A stretch of 30,491 nt of DNA from a virus, in IMG/VR virus record IMGVR_UViG_3300024518_001976, positions 1 to 30,491 of that record; one strand, given 5' to 3'. Shown piece after piece: positions 23,886 through 30,037 of this stretch. Within the stretch, counting starts at the first letter, position 1, and each line of letters opens with the position of its first letter. The position numbers were made by a program, and so were the translations under genes. Below the pieces are notes generated by a model. The model was not told the DNA's origin. It was given only the letters and a program-made list of their open reading frames with translations, and did not search any database.

Positions 23886-24109
23886 CTGTTGCATTGTTTT
23901 TTATTTTTTGCTCTTTGGTTACTTCCATCCGAGGAAGCCATTACCCCGCGCATAAACTTTTGCTTCCCATCGAATATATATTTATTCCCTGCTTTGTTGC
24001 GCGTGAGATCCTCAGTACTCGAATTCTTAATACTAACTCTCCGCTTTTTACGGCTCGCTTTTTTAAGCCCTTTCTTTCTTGCTCGCCTATTTTGTTTCGG
24101 GGTAGTCAT
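23882..24109 (-). CDS. Very basic small protein
   Basis: A 75-residue protein rich in Lys and Arg, most strongly in residues 1-28 (QNRRARKKGLKKASRKKRR) and at the C-terminus. A nucleic-acid-binding role is likely. AAAGGA lies just before the ATG at 24109, and the start overlaps the end of another basic peptide gene by 23 bases. I do not recognise the family. An opposite-strand frame over the same bases exists but has no start context or coupling. Confidence 0.5.
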   Translation of the reverse strand: MTTPKQNRRARKKGLKKASRKKRRVSIKNSSTEDLTRNKAGNKYIFDGKQKFMRGVMASSDGSNQRAKNKKQCNR

Positions 24110-24218
24110 TTCCTTTCGCTATTCTTTTTTTAAACTTTAGCTTATCCAGTTTCTTTTTATGTTTATTTTTACGGATTACTTTCCCTCTTGCTTTCTTTTT
24201 CCATTGTGACTTATTCAT
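24087..24218 (-). CDS. Tiny, extremely basic peptide
   Basis: A 43-residue frame in which 19 residues are Lys or Arg (MNKSQWKKKARGKVIRKN onward). The ATG at 24218 lies one base after the stop of the preceding gene (TAATATG), and its end overlaps the start of the next basic gene, so it fits the operon exactly. It may bind RNA or DNA, for instance to condense DNA or alter host transcription. K-rich frames can arise by chance in A-rich DNA, so confidence is moderate. Confidence 0.45.
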   Translation of the reverse strand: MNKSQWKKKARGKVIRKNKHKKKLDKLKFKKRIAKGNDYPETK

Positions 24219-24219
24219 A

Positions 24220-24633
24220 TTACTCTGGGTGGTTAGCGATTTCTATTGAGCCGTCTGTGTTCCAGATTATATCGGCTTGTTTGTTCCCTCTAGTAGCTGA
24301 CTTGTACTGCTCCCATGCTACCTTAAACTTAGGGTAGCTGTACTTTGCCCATAGCTTTAAGTCACTTGGATGTATGTAGTCTGCGTCAGATGGTTTGTAA
24401 TTACCTAATGATTCCCAATCTTTATCAGACATAAGCGCTACTTCCTCCTCTCGTGTGTCTGCTACTATGGTGTCTGGTTCCAGTAATTCTGCAAGGGTGA
24501 TTTCACTTGCTGTATTCTTATGCCGTTTCTTTCTCAGCGTGACCCGTGGCGGGTCAGGCTGGAGCGAAACAATATAGTCTGCGCCATCTATCTCGACAGC
24601 GCGGTGGATTGCTTTGTTTAATTCTGTAGCCAT
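24220..24633 (-). CDS. Protein of unknown function
   Basis: A 137-residue soluble protein. Residues 1-45 form a beta-rich start (AVEIDGADYIVSLQPDPPRVTLRKKR), the middle is acidic, and the C-terminal part is aromatic-rich (HPSDLKLWAKYSYPKFKVAWEQYKS). The start ATG shares one base with the stop of the preceding gene (TAATG), so the pair is translationally coupled. No motif is recognised. Confidence 0.65.
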   Translation of the reverse strand: MATELNKAIHRAVEIDGADYIVSLQPDPPRVTLRKKRHKNTASEITLAELLEPDTIVADTREEEVALMSDKDWESLGNYKPSDADYIHPSDLKLWAKYSYPKFKVAWEQYKSATRGNKQADIIWNTDGSIEIANHPE

Positions 24634-24974
24634 TATCTTGGGTGTTTTCTTCCATGAATAGATTTGTCCTTCTCAATCTTAATCCAAGTATCACCCAGAT
24701 CTTCTTCCTGTTCCCCGTTAAATTTTCTGAAGTCGACTAGATCACGGCGTATAAGAGACGCTATAGCATCCTTTGTTTGTTCCCAATCAAACTCTGTCAT
24801 ACTATAACCACACGCATATTCCCATTCCTTGTCTGTTATTTGTTTGCGCTCATCTTCGGAAAACAAATCCTCTATAGCCCAATGCTCCCAGATAATATAA
24901 TCATCAGCATCCCCACGGCGACTAGGGAAATTTACAGTCTCGTTAAAAAATTGAATTACTTCTTTTATTTTCAT
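24633..24974 (-). CDS. Protein of unknown function
   Basis: A 113-residue protein with an acidic, aromatic-rich middle (DYIIWEHWAIEDLFSEDERKQITDKEWEYACGYS). The ATG at 24974 follows an A-rich leader (AACAAAGAAAAAACAAA) without Shine-Dalgarno sequence. It is coupled by TAATG to the next gene. Small acidic phage proteins of this kind sometimes mimic DNA, but nothing specific supports that here. Confidence 0.65.
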   Translation of the reverse strand: MKIKEVIQFFNETVNFPSRRGDADDYIIWEHWAIEDLFSEDERKQITDKEWEYACGYSMTEFDWEQTKDAIASLIRRDLVDFRKFNGEQEEDLGDTWIKIEKDKSIHGRKHPR

Positions 24975-24994
24975 TTTGTTTTTTCTTTGTTGGT

Positions 24995-25201
24995 TTATGT
25001 TTGTGTTTCCTTCGTTGTTTGATCAATTAAGGAAGTGATTATGAAACCTTGAGTCTCCTCCTCTGCCCGATCAATGAAGGCACTGATCAGGAAACCTATA
25101 GTCTCCTCAGTGCCTTCATTGTCTTTTGGCTCATCAAGAAGTTTCCTCATTTGAAGAAACCTTTTGATGTCGTACAAATCTAGTAGGTCTTGTGATGTCA
25201 T
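24995..25201 (-). CDS. Small protein with internal 16-residue duplication
   Basis: A 68-residue acidic helical protein. The C-terminal half is two copies of a 16-residue unit, EETIGFLISAFIDRAE and EETQGFIITSLIDQTT, encoded by a 48-base imperfect tandem repeat (25021-25068 and 25069-25116). Eight of the 16 positions are identical. The start overlaps the stop of the preceding gene (ATGA). Function unknown. Confidence 0.55.
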   Translation of the reverse strand: MTSQDLLDLYDIKRFLQMRKLLDEPKDNEGTEETIGFLISAFIDRAEEETQGFIITSLIDQTTKETQT

Positions 25202-25407
25202 TTTGTTTCCCCTTTCTTTACCGCCTTGCGTCTTGGCTTTGGCTTCTCTTTAAGGGAGAGTTCTGTAACTTCCAGCTTGGTCATTTGCTGGAGGCCATCG
25301 ATGTAACAAAGCGCCTCGTCTACTTGTTCAGGGAGACTCTCTGTAGCTACCCAAGGGTGGGCACATCCGTAGAAAGTAAACTTATATACTGTGGGTTCTG
25401 TTTTCAT
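25198..25407 (-). CDS. Small protein of unknown function (MKTE leader)
   Basis: A 69-residue protein: a beta-like start (YKFTFYGCAHPWVATES), a helical middle (EQVDEALCYIDGLQQMTKLEV) and a basic tail (KEKPKPRRKAVKKG). The start is set in the repeated context ACAAACT-ATG-AAAACAGAA, shared with the gene at 25416-25598. It is coupled to the next gene by ATGA. No family is recognised. Confidence 0.6.
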   Translation of the reverse strand: MKTEPTVYKFTFYGCAHPWVATESLPEQVDEALCYIDGLQQMTKLEVTELSLKEKPKPRRKAVKKGETK

Positions 25408-25415
25408 AGTTTGTT

Positions 25416-25598
25416 TTATATTACTGGTTCGTCTTTGTTTAATATGTGATTCTCTAAAAGAGTTATGTATTCCTGTAGCCTGTACAATTCACTTTCTAAT
25501 TCATCTGGGCTGTCATAGTTCTGATCCAGCAGACAGGCAACATTAAGGCTGGCATCTTTGACAGCTTGTTTTATATCTGGCGCGTATTCTGTTTTCAT
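25416..25598 (-). CDS. Small protein of unknown function, first in its operon
   Basis: A 60-residue acidic helical protein (EYAPDIKQAVKDASLNVACL, then ELESELYRLQEYITLLENHI, probably a short coiled coil). It is the first gene after the candidate promoter at 25698-25726, so it starts the leftward operon down to 22179. The leader carries a strong hairpin (25626-25665) and an A-rich stretch ending ACAAACT-ATG. Function unknown; being first in an early operon would suit a host-takeover peptide. Confidence 0.55.
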   Translation of the reverse strand: MKTEYAPDIKQAVKDASLNVACLLDQNYDSPDELESELYRLQEYITLLENHILNKDEPVI

Positions 25599-25625
25599 AG
25601 TTTGTTTTTGTTTAGTTTTAAATTA

Positions 25626-25665
25626 CCCCTCCCAGAAGGACATACACAAAGCCTTCTGAGAGGGG
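25626..25665 (-). promoter_or_regulatory. Strong hairpin in 5' leader of small-gene operon
   Basis: A 14-pair stem (25626-25639 with 25652-25665) and a 12-base loop. One pair is C-A on the plus strand but U-G on the minus strand, so the stem is complete in the leftward RNA. It lies between the promoter candidate and the first gene. No U-tract follows, so mRNA stabilisation or attenuation is more likely than plain termination. Confidence 0.55.
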
Positions 25666-25697
25666 CGCTTCATTGTGTTGCCGTATAACAACAATCA

Positions 25698-25726
25698 AGG
25701 GTACATCATGCACGATTAATGGTCAA
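25698..25726 (-). promoter_or_regulatory. Sigma70-like promoter reading left
   Basis: On the minus strand TTGACC (complement of 25721-25726) and TACCCT (complement of 25698-25703) are 17 bases apart. The -35 box matches five of six consensus bases; the -10 box is weak (three of six). Transcription would start near 25690 and run into the hairpin and the gene at 25598. Confidence 0.4.
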
Positions 25727-25766
25727 GACTTTTCTTTAATTCTTTTGAATTAATTAGGAGTGTTTT

Positions 25767-25788
25767 AGTGCACCCCCTATTCACAAGA
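25767..25788. repeat. 22-bp direct repeat with DnaA-box-like core, copy 1
   Basis: Identical to 25824-25845. It contains CTATTCACA (25777-25785), which matches the DnaA box TTATNCACA at eight of nine bases. Directly after it TGTGCATAC (25791-25799) is an inverted 9-mer with the same score. Confidence 0.75.
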
Positions 25789-25823
25789 AGTGTGCATACT
25801 AAAACTCAGATAGTTTGTAATCC

Positions 25824-25845
25824 AGTGCACCCCCTATTCACAAGA
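25824..25845. repeat. 22-bp direct repeat with DnaA-box-like core, copy 2
   Basis: Second exact copy, 57 bases after the first, with CTATTCACA at 25834-25842. Together with the AT-rich stretch to its left the pair resembles an initiator-binding array. Confidence 0.75.
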
Positions 25846-25993
25846 CATGTGCTATGGTTCAGGAATGCAAGTTTTTTCGCGATTCATGCCTCGTTAGAGT
25901 ACCAAAACCCTATTTTTATAGAGTGTGTTTTTTTAGGCGCACTTCGGCAACTCCTATGGGAGAGGAGTCAGGAGTCAGGGATCAGGGCGCAAG

Positions 25994-26090
25994 TCTCAGA
26001 TGCCTGAAAGCGCCGCCCAAATCTCAGATGCCTGAAAGGCGGGGGGTCCAAAAATTAGACAGATGCTTGGATTTAAATCTCAGATGGCTG
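25994..26090. repeat. CAGATG repeat cluster
   Basis: TCTCAGATGCCTGAAAG occurs exactly at 25994-26010 and 26022-26038. A shortened copy (TCTCAGATGGCTG) is at 26078-26090, and CAGATG occurs again at 26060-26065. The CAGATG cores are 28, 35 and 21 bases apart. They could be iteron-like protein-binding sites or the remains of a duplication. Confidence 0.65.
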
Positions 26091-26148
26091 TTGCCCGCCC
26101 TCCAAAACCAAAGCGAGCTTGCGAGCCTGACTTCTCTTTAGGTTAGCA

Positions 26149-26183
26149 TAAAAATACCTACTAGTTTTTATTCTAGTAGGTAT
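26149..26183 (-). terminator. Rho-independent terminator of the rightmost operon
   Basis: A perfect 11-bp stem, ATACCTACTAG (26154-26164) and CTAGTAGGTAT (26173-26183), with an 8-base loop. On the minus strand it is followed by TTTTTATG, and it lies 20 bases after the stop of the gene ending at 26203. It should end transcription coming from 30491 before the origin-like region. Confidence 0.75.
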
Positions 26184-26202
26184 CCTTTTGTACGCTTTAG
26201 TT

Positions 26203-26517
26203 TTAATAATCTGGTACAAGGTATTCTATTTTGTATCCGTCTTTATCAATTTCTGGATCATCATGATCAGCCCATGTTTTAAATGATACAGATCTATCTA
26301 TTACATCTTCCCATTTTTTATAGTTCTGCATGATTTCCATTGTTGATGTGTAGTGACTCCAAGTAACTAATGCTCCTATTAAATCTATACAATCATTTGA
26401 TGTTTGGTCGTATAGATGATTGAAAAGGAATTCAATAGCGTATTGTTTCCACCCTTTTGCTACGTCACAATCTTTGATGAGTTTGTACCCTTCATTTGCT
26501 GATATATCTACTAACAT
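26203..26517 (-). CDS. Protein of unknown function
   Basis: A 104-residue acidic protein rich in aromatic residues (KGWKQYAIEFLFNHLYDQ, ALVTWSHYTSTMEIMQNYKKW). It looks helical and soluble, with no known motif. The ATG at 26517 follows a 39-base gap that contains a G5/C5 hairpin. It is the last gene before the operon terminator. Confidence 0.65.
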   Translation of the reverse strand: MLVDISANEGYKLIKDCDVAKGWKQYAIEFLFNHLYDQTSNDCIDLIGALVTWSHYTSTMEIMQNYKKWEDVIDRSVSFKTWADHDDPEIDKDGYKIEYLVPDY

Positions 26518-26533
26518 GTTATATTTAAGATGT

Positions 26534-26562
26534 GGGGGACTTTCACCCCCTTGTTTTTATTT
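26534..26562 (+). terminator. G5/C5 hairpin with T-rich tail on the plus strand
   Basis: GGGGG (26534-26538) and CCCCC (26546-26550) form a short stem with a 7-base loop, followed on the plus strand by TTGTTTTTATTTT. It looks like an intrinsic terminator facing right, against the direction of all nearby genes. It may stop antisense transcripts. On the minus strand the same hairpin lies in the leader of the gene at 26203. Confidence 0.4.
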
Positions 26563-26637
26563 TGTTTCTTCAGTTATAATATATACTACTAAGGCTATGA
26601 GTATCCATACTATTGCCCATGTTATAACTGCTATCAT
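26557..26637 (-). CDS. Tiny single-span membrane peptide
   Basis: A 26-residue frame made almost only of a transmembrane helix (MIAVITWAIVWILIALVVYI) with a short polar tail ending EETK. The ATG shares one base with the stop of the DUF932 gene (TAATG), so it would be translated by coupling. Length and composition suit a membrane micropeptide, for example a modulator of a membrane protein or an exclusion factor. There is no homology evidence. Confidence 0.45.
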   Translation of the reverse strand: MIAVITWAIVWILIALVVYIITEETK

Positions 26638-27788
26638 TAGGCTTTAATAAGCTTATTTAGTGTAGTTACTTTTTTAGTTTCGAGTAGTTGTCTACCTTTC
26701 TCTGCTTCTGCATGGAGTGAGGTGTCGTCTATTACTTTAACTAACCATGTAGCGAATCCTGCTTTGGCATCTGCGCCTCCACCGAATTCACTTGATGTGT
26801 ATTTCTTCCATGATCGGTCGGCTGTGCCATTGTCATGGCCTGTTCCATTTCCACTGGTGTAGTACTCAGTAACTGCATTGAAGAGATCATATAATGTTTC
26901 TCCTTTGTTACCTATACCATTTTCGTGGAGGTGTGATATATCTACAACTTGGTTGAATGCCCTTGTTGATAATATAGTATTAGTATCCATATCAATACCT
27001 TTGTATGCAGAGATAAGTTGTTCTGCTTTCTTTGTATCACATGCAACTTCAGCGAAGCGTTTCATCATATATACAAATTGATCTCTACCTTTATAGATAT
27101 TAGCAACTGTCCTACCTGCTTCTTCTAATCGAAGTTCTGCATTAGATGTTTTCTTTATCTTGATAGCTAGATCACCTTGTTGATTTAATGATGCTTTGAA
27201 TGTGTTGGAGCATACGACTCTCATGTTTGAATCAAACATGGTCATTGCATATGAACCATCATGTGATTGTAGTAGGTTAAGATAGAACTGGAAGTTATCT
27301 CCATTGATAACTCTCTCTGCATCATCAGCTATTTCTATTGATGCGAAGAATAGTTTACCTTGTTTCAGTGTACCCAATGTTTGTATTGTGTACTTGATAC
27401 CTTCATCATCCAGTGAGTTACATACTGCTTGGACAAGCTTCATGTTCTCAATGGATTTGTATTTAGATGTTGGAATACCTAAGCCATATCTGAATCCCTC
27501 ATACTCTCTTGTGAGTATTTTATTATGAGGACATTCAGACCATGTGCCTAGTAGTTCCATGACTCCGCTGTGTGATAGACCATCTTGTGTAGATGATAGA
27601 TCAACTAGCTCTTGTCGTTTATCTGTATCAACATCTGCATACGCAGTGCCTTCATGTATATCAAAGTATACATTGCGGTGGTCACTATCTACAATCGTAG
27701 GATGGAGTTCCTCTTTGATTATTTCTAGTCCGTGCCATTCTTTCTTAGTCGAGATGACTGTATCTGTGTGTTCAATTTCGTGTGACAT
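26637..27788 (-). CDS. DUF932 phage/plasmid protein
   Basis: A 383-residue protein with the features of the DUF932 family (phage/plasmid-like protein, TIGR03299 type): W18 and G20 near the start (KEWHGLE), the central 'GKLFFASIEIADD' and 'NFQFYLNLLQSHDGSYAM' segments, then VVCSNTFKASL, the family's conserved 'vvC.NTl' signature, followed by a helical region. These proteins are widespread on mobile elements; their biochemical role is not established. The leader (AAACTAAACTAAAAATAAAT) has no Shine-Dalgarno sequence. It is the largest gene of the right-hand operon. Confidence 0.88.
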   Translation of the reverse strand: MSHEIEHTDTVISTKKEWHGLEIIKEELHPTIVDSDHRNVYFDIHEGTAYADVDTDKRQELVDLSSTQDGLSHSGVMELLGTWSECPHNKILTREYEGFRYGLGIPTSKYKSIENMKLVQAVCNSLDDEGIKYTIQTLGTLKQGKLFFASIEIADDAERVINGDNFQFYLNLLQSHDGSYAMTMFDSNMRVVCSNTFKASLNQQGDLAIKIKKTSNAELRLEEAGRTVANIYKGRDQFVYMMKRFAEVACDTKKAEQLISAYKGIDMDTNTILSTRAFNQVVDISHLHENGIGNKGETLYDLFNAVTEYYTSGNGTGHDNGTADRSWKKYTSSEFGGGADAKAGFATWLVKVIDDTSLHAEAEKGRQLLETKKVTTLNKLIKA

Positions 27789-27809
27789 AGTATTTATTTT
27801 TAGTTTAGT

Positions 27810-28244
27810 TTATTTAGTTTGGTTTTTCGTAATGGTTGTTATTTTATCCAGCTTGACTGCTTGCCAAGGTTGGCCGTTACGAGAATCTGTTTGGTCTGTT
27901 ACGAATATTAGTGAGTGGAAGGATGTTCCGTAAGGATGTATCTCTAATATTTTTTCTGGTATGATGCCGTTGAAGATAGCTAGATCTCCTACTTTGAGAT
28001 CTCTTGCTAGTACTTCTTTTTTATTCAGTAGGTCATCTTCTGTTTGATCAAGTATCTCTTTTAATTTTTGATGTACTTTTTCTTTGTTTCCTTTGAGCCC
28101 GAATTGTTTTTTAATTCTAGCGTAGGCTGTTGTTCCTGATGGAGTCATACCTTTTATTTCTAGTTTAAGTCTACTTAATAATACTTTATTTGAATAGAGG
28201 CTTATCATTTTTGGGTCGGTCATAGTTTGTTGTTCTGTTTTCAT
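27810..28244 (-). CDS. Protein of unknown function
   Basis: A 144-residue protein: a helical basic N-terminal half (KKQFGLKGNKEKVHQKLKEI) and a beta-rich C-terminal half (RDLKVGDLAIFNGIIPEKILEIHPYG) resembling a small SH3-like barrel. Two starts compete. The ATG at 28244 overlaps the preceding stop (ATGA). The ATG at 28223 is preceded by ACAACAAACT, the leader motif used by other genes here. Function unknown. Confidence 0.65.
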   Translation of the reverse strand: MKTEQQTMTDPKMISLYSNKVLLSRLKLEIKGMTPSGTTAYARIKKQFGLKGNKEKVHQKLKEILDQTEDDLLNKKEVLARDLKVGDLAIFNGIIPEKILEIHPYGTSFHSLIFVTDQTDSRNGQPWQAVKLDKITTITKNQTK

Positions 28245-28468
28245 TCTGATTTATTTCTTTTGTATCCTAGAAAATCTTCAGCTAGGATTTCTAGTTCTTC
28301 TAATGCTGAGTCATCATCTCCTCCGAATTCTTCTAACGCTAGGTTGCTTTCAATGTAGTCATTAATGAGGAAGTCGAGTGCTATTATCCGTTCTTTTTTG
28401 TTACTTTCATTTAGGATTGCATCTCGGTAGAAGTCTTTTAATTTGTTTTGTCTTTGTTTTATTTTCAT
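28241..28468 (-). CDS. Small acidic helical protein
   Basis: A 75-residue protein from the ATG at 28468, four bases after the preceding stop; an ATG at 28507 is open but lies inside the preceding gene. The N-terminus is basic (MKIKQRQNKLKDFYRDA), the rest helical and acidic (EEFGGDDDSALEELEILAEDF). Function unknown. Confidence 0.6.
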   Translation of the reverse strand: MKIKQRQNKLKDFYRDAILNESNKKERIIALDFLINDYIESNLALEEFGGDDDSALEELEILAEDFLGYKRNKSE

Positions 28469-28472
28469 TATG

Positions 28473-28844
28473 TTACCACCATGAGGTGTATTCAATTTCC
28501 CATCCATCTCCTAATGCTTTCTTTGCATCGTCGATGAATAACTTATCCAGTGCTTTACATTCTTCATCTTTACTTGTGTCTTCTCCGAAGAAGCATCCAT
28601 CTGTTTCTGGTAGCCCTTTATTGTTTATTGCTTTATCTAGATTTTCGAGGTCGTCGTTGTTTAATGGTAGTGTTCTACAATTAAACTCTCCGTCTCCTCC
28701 TTTGCTATGGAAGAGATCACACATGTATCCTTCGAGTGCATTGTGTTTTCTCCAGTATGCAATTTCTACTTTGGTTATTGTTTCAGTTTTCGAATGCCTG
28801 TTGTATTCACGTTTTACTTTGTATGCGTATTGGTCGAGTCCCAT
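28473..28844 (-). CDS. Conserved MGLDxYxY phage protein
   Basis: A 123-residue protein with the hallmarks of a widespread phage family: MGLDQYAYKV at the start, IAYWRKHNALEGYM (about residues 28-41), LPLNNDDLENLDKAI, and the turn TDGCFFGED. Members are sometimes mislabelled in databases; no function is known to me. The start ATG at 28844 is fixed by the family N-terminus and by AAGGAG seven bases upstream, which lies inside the last codons of the preceding gene. An upstream ATG at 28883 is less likely. Confidence 0.85.
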   Translation of the reverse strand: MGLDQYAYKVKREYNRHSKTETITKVEIAYWRKHNALEGYMCDLFHSKGGDGEFNCRTLPLNNDDLENLDKAINNKGLPETDGCFFGEDTSKDEECKALDKLFIDDAKKALGDGWEIEYTSWW

Positions 28845-28845
28845 T

Positions 28846-29127
28846 TTATTCTCCTTTCTCTTGTGTTTCCTGTACTTGTTCAATGATTATATGGTCTGCT
28901 GTTGGATGCTCTTCACAACAGGATTCATATAGGTAGTTGAATATCTCTTCTCGTTCCCTTGGCGATGGATGCTCTGGGATTGTACTTAATGAGATAGTAG
29001 CTACGTCTCCCATGTGGCTGTATTTATTATCGTATGCTGATGCCATCCATGATCTGTTATTTTGATCATCTTTAGGGCTCATCTGTATAGCAACGCTTGT
29101 TTTATATTTATTTAGTTCTGTTATCAT
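28846..29127 (-). CDS. Protein of unknown function
   Basis: A 93-residue protein with a beta-like first half (KTSVAIQMSPKDDQ, DVATISLSTIPEHP) and an acidic, Cys-containing end (YLYESCCEEHPTADHIIIEQ). The ATG at 29127 follows the A-rich AAACAAATAAAGACT leader. Its last codons double as the Shine-Dalgarno site of the next gene, which couples the two. Function unknown. Confidence 0.65.
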   Translation of the reverse strand: MITELNKYKTSVAIQMSPKDDQNNRSWMASAYDNKYSHMGDVATISLSTIPEHPSPREREEIFNYLYESCCEEHPTADHIIIEQVQETQEKGE

Positions 29128-29145
29128 AGTCTTTATTTGTTTGGA

Positions 29146-29409
29146 TTATACTAATTGGTCTTTTATATATTCTATTTTATCCTCTAGTTGCTGGCGTGTT
29201 GGTTCAGTTAGATCATCTCCACTGTCAGCAAGTCTCTGTTCGTAGTTAGCTAGTAACTCATTGTTTATCTTATTACATTCATCACGTACTGATGGATGCC
29301 ATATATCTTTAATGTGTTCGAGAGCTTTGTAGTTTTCTCGTGCCCATTTGCGGAATGATTGCTCTTGTTCTGGTGATAACTCTTGGAATAATGTATTGAT
29401 ATCTATCAT
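29146..29409 (-). CDS. Small helical protein of unknown function
   Basis: An 87-residue acidic, all-helical protein (LFQELSPEQEQSFRKWARENYKAL, RQQLEDKIEYIKDQL), likely a coiled-coil hairpin. The leader AAACTAAACAAATAAAAACT-ATG is the clearest example of the shared A-rich start context. No motif is recognised. Confidence 0.65.
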   Translation of the reverse strand: MIDINTLFQELSPEQEQSFRKWARENYKALEHIKDIWHPSVRDECNKINNELLANYEQRLADSGDDLTEPTRQQLEDKIEYIKDQLV

Positions 29410-29430
29410 AGTTTTTATTTGTTTAGTTTA

Positions 29431-29916
29431 TTAGGTGAGTAGGTCACTTGCACAACCCCAGAATGTGTCACCTATTCGCACACTTTGGAGTAGATCTTTA
29501 TATGAATACCACTGAGGCTCGTGCTTTCGGTAGAACTCTATCCTTTCTTTCGTATCATAGCAGTCTTTCCATACTCCTGTTGCTTCTTCGTGCTCCAGTT
29601 CGCAGTAATGTTCTTCGTCTACTACAGGATAGTTATTTAATTCCTCCATTATTTCATCTGCTTTTTGTAGGGTAGCATGGGCATCTTTATGGATGTAGAT
29701 AGTATCCAACCATCCATAAGCCCAATGGTTTGCTCCTGCTGTGACTACCATTTCAGGGTCTTCACCTCCTATTGCTTCCAATCCTTTGATAAAGTTGGAT
29801 CGTTCCAGTGCGTCACTGTCTCTAGTCTGTGATAGGAATACATAGTAGTCTTCCCATGTTGTCCCCATATAATTCTGAGGATGTGTCCATAGGTTTAGAT
29901 GTTTTAGTTTACTCAT
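29431..29916 (-). CDS. Conserved phage protein of unknown function
   Basis: A 161-residue acidic protein rich in Trp, Tyr and His. The segments LNLWTHPQNYMGTTWEDYYV, SQTRDSDALERSNF, ANHWAYGWLDTIYIH and NNYPVVDEEHY have the look of a phage family I have seen annotated only as hypothetical, with the 'YPVxDEE' turn. It is probably a small alpha/beta fold. The leader is A-rich (AAACCAAACAAGAAAG) without a strong Shine-Dalgarno sequence. Function unknown. Confidence 0.72.
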   Translation of the reverse strand: MSKLKHLNLWTHPQNYMGTTWEDYYVFLSQTRDSDALERSNFIKGLEAIGGEDPEMVVTAGANHWAYGWLDTIYIHKDAHATLQKADEIMEELNNYPVVDEEHYCELEHEEATGVWKDCYDTKERIEFYRKHEPQWYSYKDLLQSVRIGDTFWGCASDLLT

Positions 29917-29944
29917 TTGGTTTCTTTCTTGTTTGGTTTATATG

Positions 29945-30019
29945 TTAATTAGTGTAGTAGATTATTCCTCTACGGGCTAATCTTGCTCTTGTTCTTTCCT
30001 GTTGTTCTTTACTTTCCAT
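29945..30019 (-). CDS. Possible micropeptide
   Basis: A 24-residue frame (MESKEQQERTRARLARRGII...) after the leader CAAACAAACAAAATTAA-ATG, which resembles other starts in this operon. It fills a 121-base gap that otherwise has no gene. A competing 22-residue frame starts at 30045. Both are too short to judge. Confidence 0.3.
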   Translation of the reverse strand: MESKEQQERTRARLARRGIIYYTN

Positions 30020-30037
30020 TTAATTTTGTTTGTTTGA

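Larger units (their letters stand above)
25599..26202. other. 604-base intergenic region, candidate replication origin
   Basis: The only long gap without a credible gene. From left to right it holds a leader hairpin, a leftward promoter candidate, an AT-rich stretch (25731-25766), two 22-bp direct repeats with DnaA-box-like cores, a third inverted box-like 9-mer, a T-rich stretch (about 25900-25935), TCAGG-rich and CAGATG repeats, a GGCGGG/CCCGCC pair (about 26038 and 26094), and a terminator for the operon to the right. Short open frames on the plus strand here have no start context and cross the repeats, so they are not called. Confidence 0.5.

Noticed and set aside
23873-24140. Plus-strand hydrophobic frames
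   Set aside because: They are antisense to the Lys/Arg-rich gene; Lys codons read backwards give Phe and Leu, producing false membrane segments.
25994-26090. Possible CRISPR array
   Set aside because: Repeats are short, copies are few and diverged, and spacing varies; there are no Cas genes, only a Cas4-like nuclease typical of phages.
25768-26141. Two plus-strand open frames in the intergenic region
   Set aside because: No start context, they cross the direct repeats, and their composition is unlike the other genes.
28378-28936. Plus-strand frames of 184 and 66 codons
   Set aside because: They oppose the conserved MGLDxYxY protein and its neighbours; Cys/Ser/Phe-rich shadow sequence.
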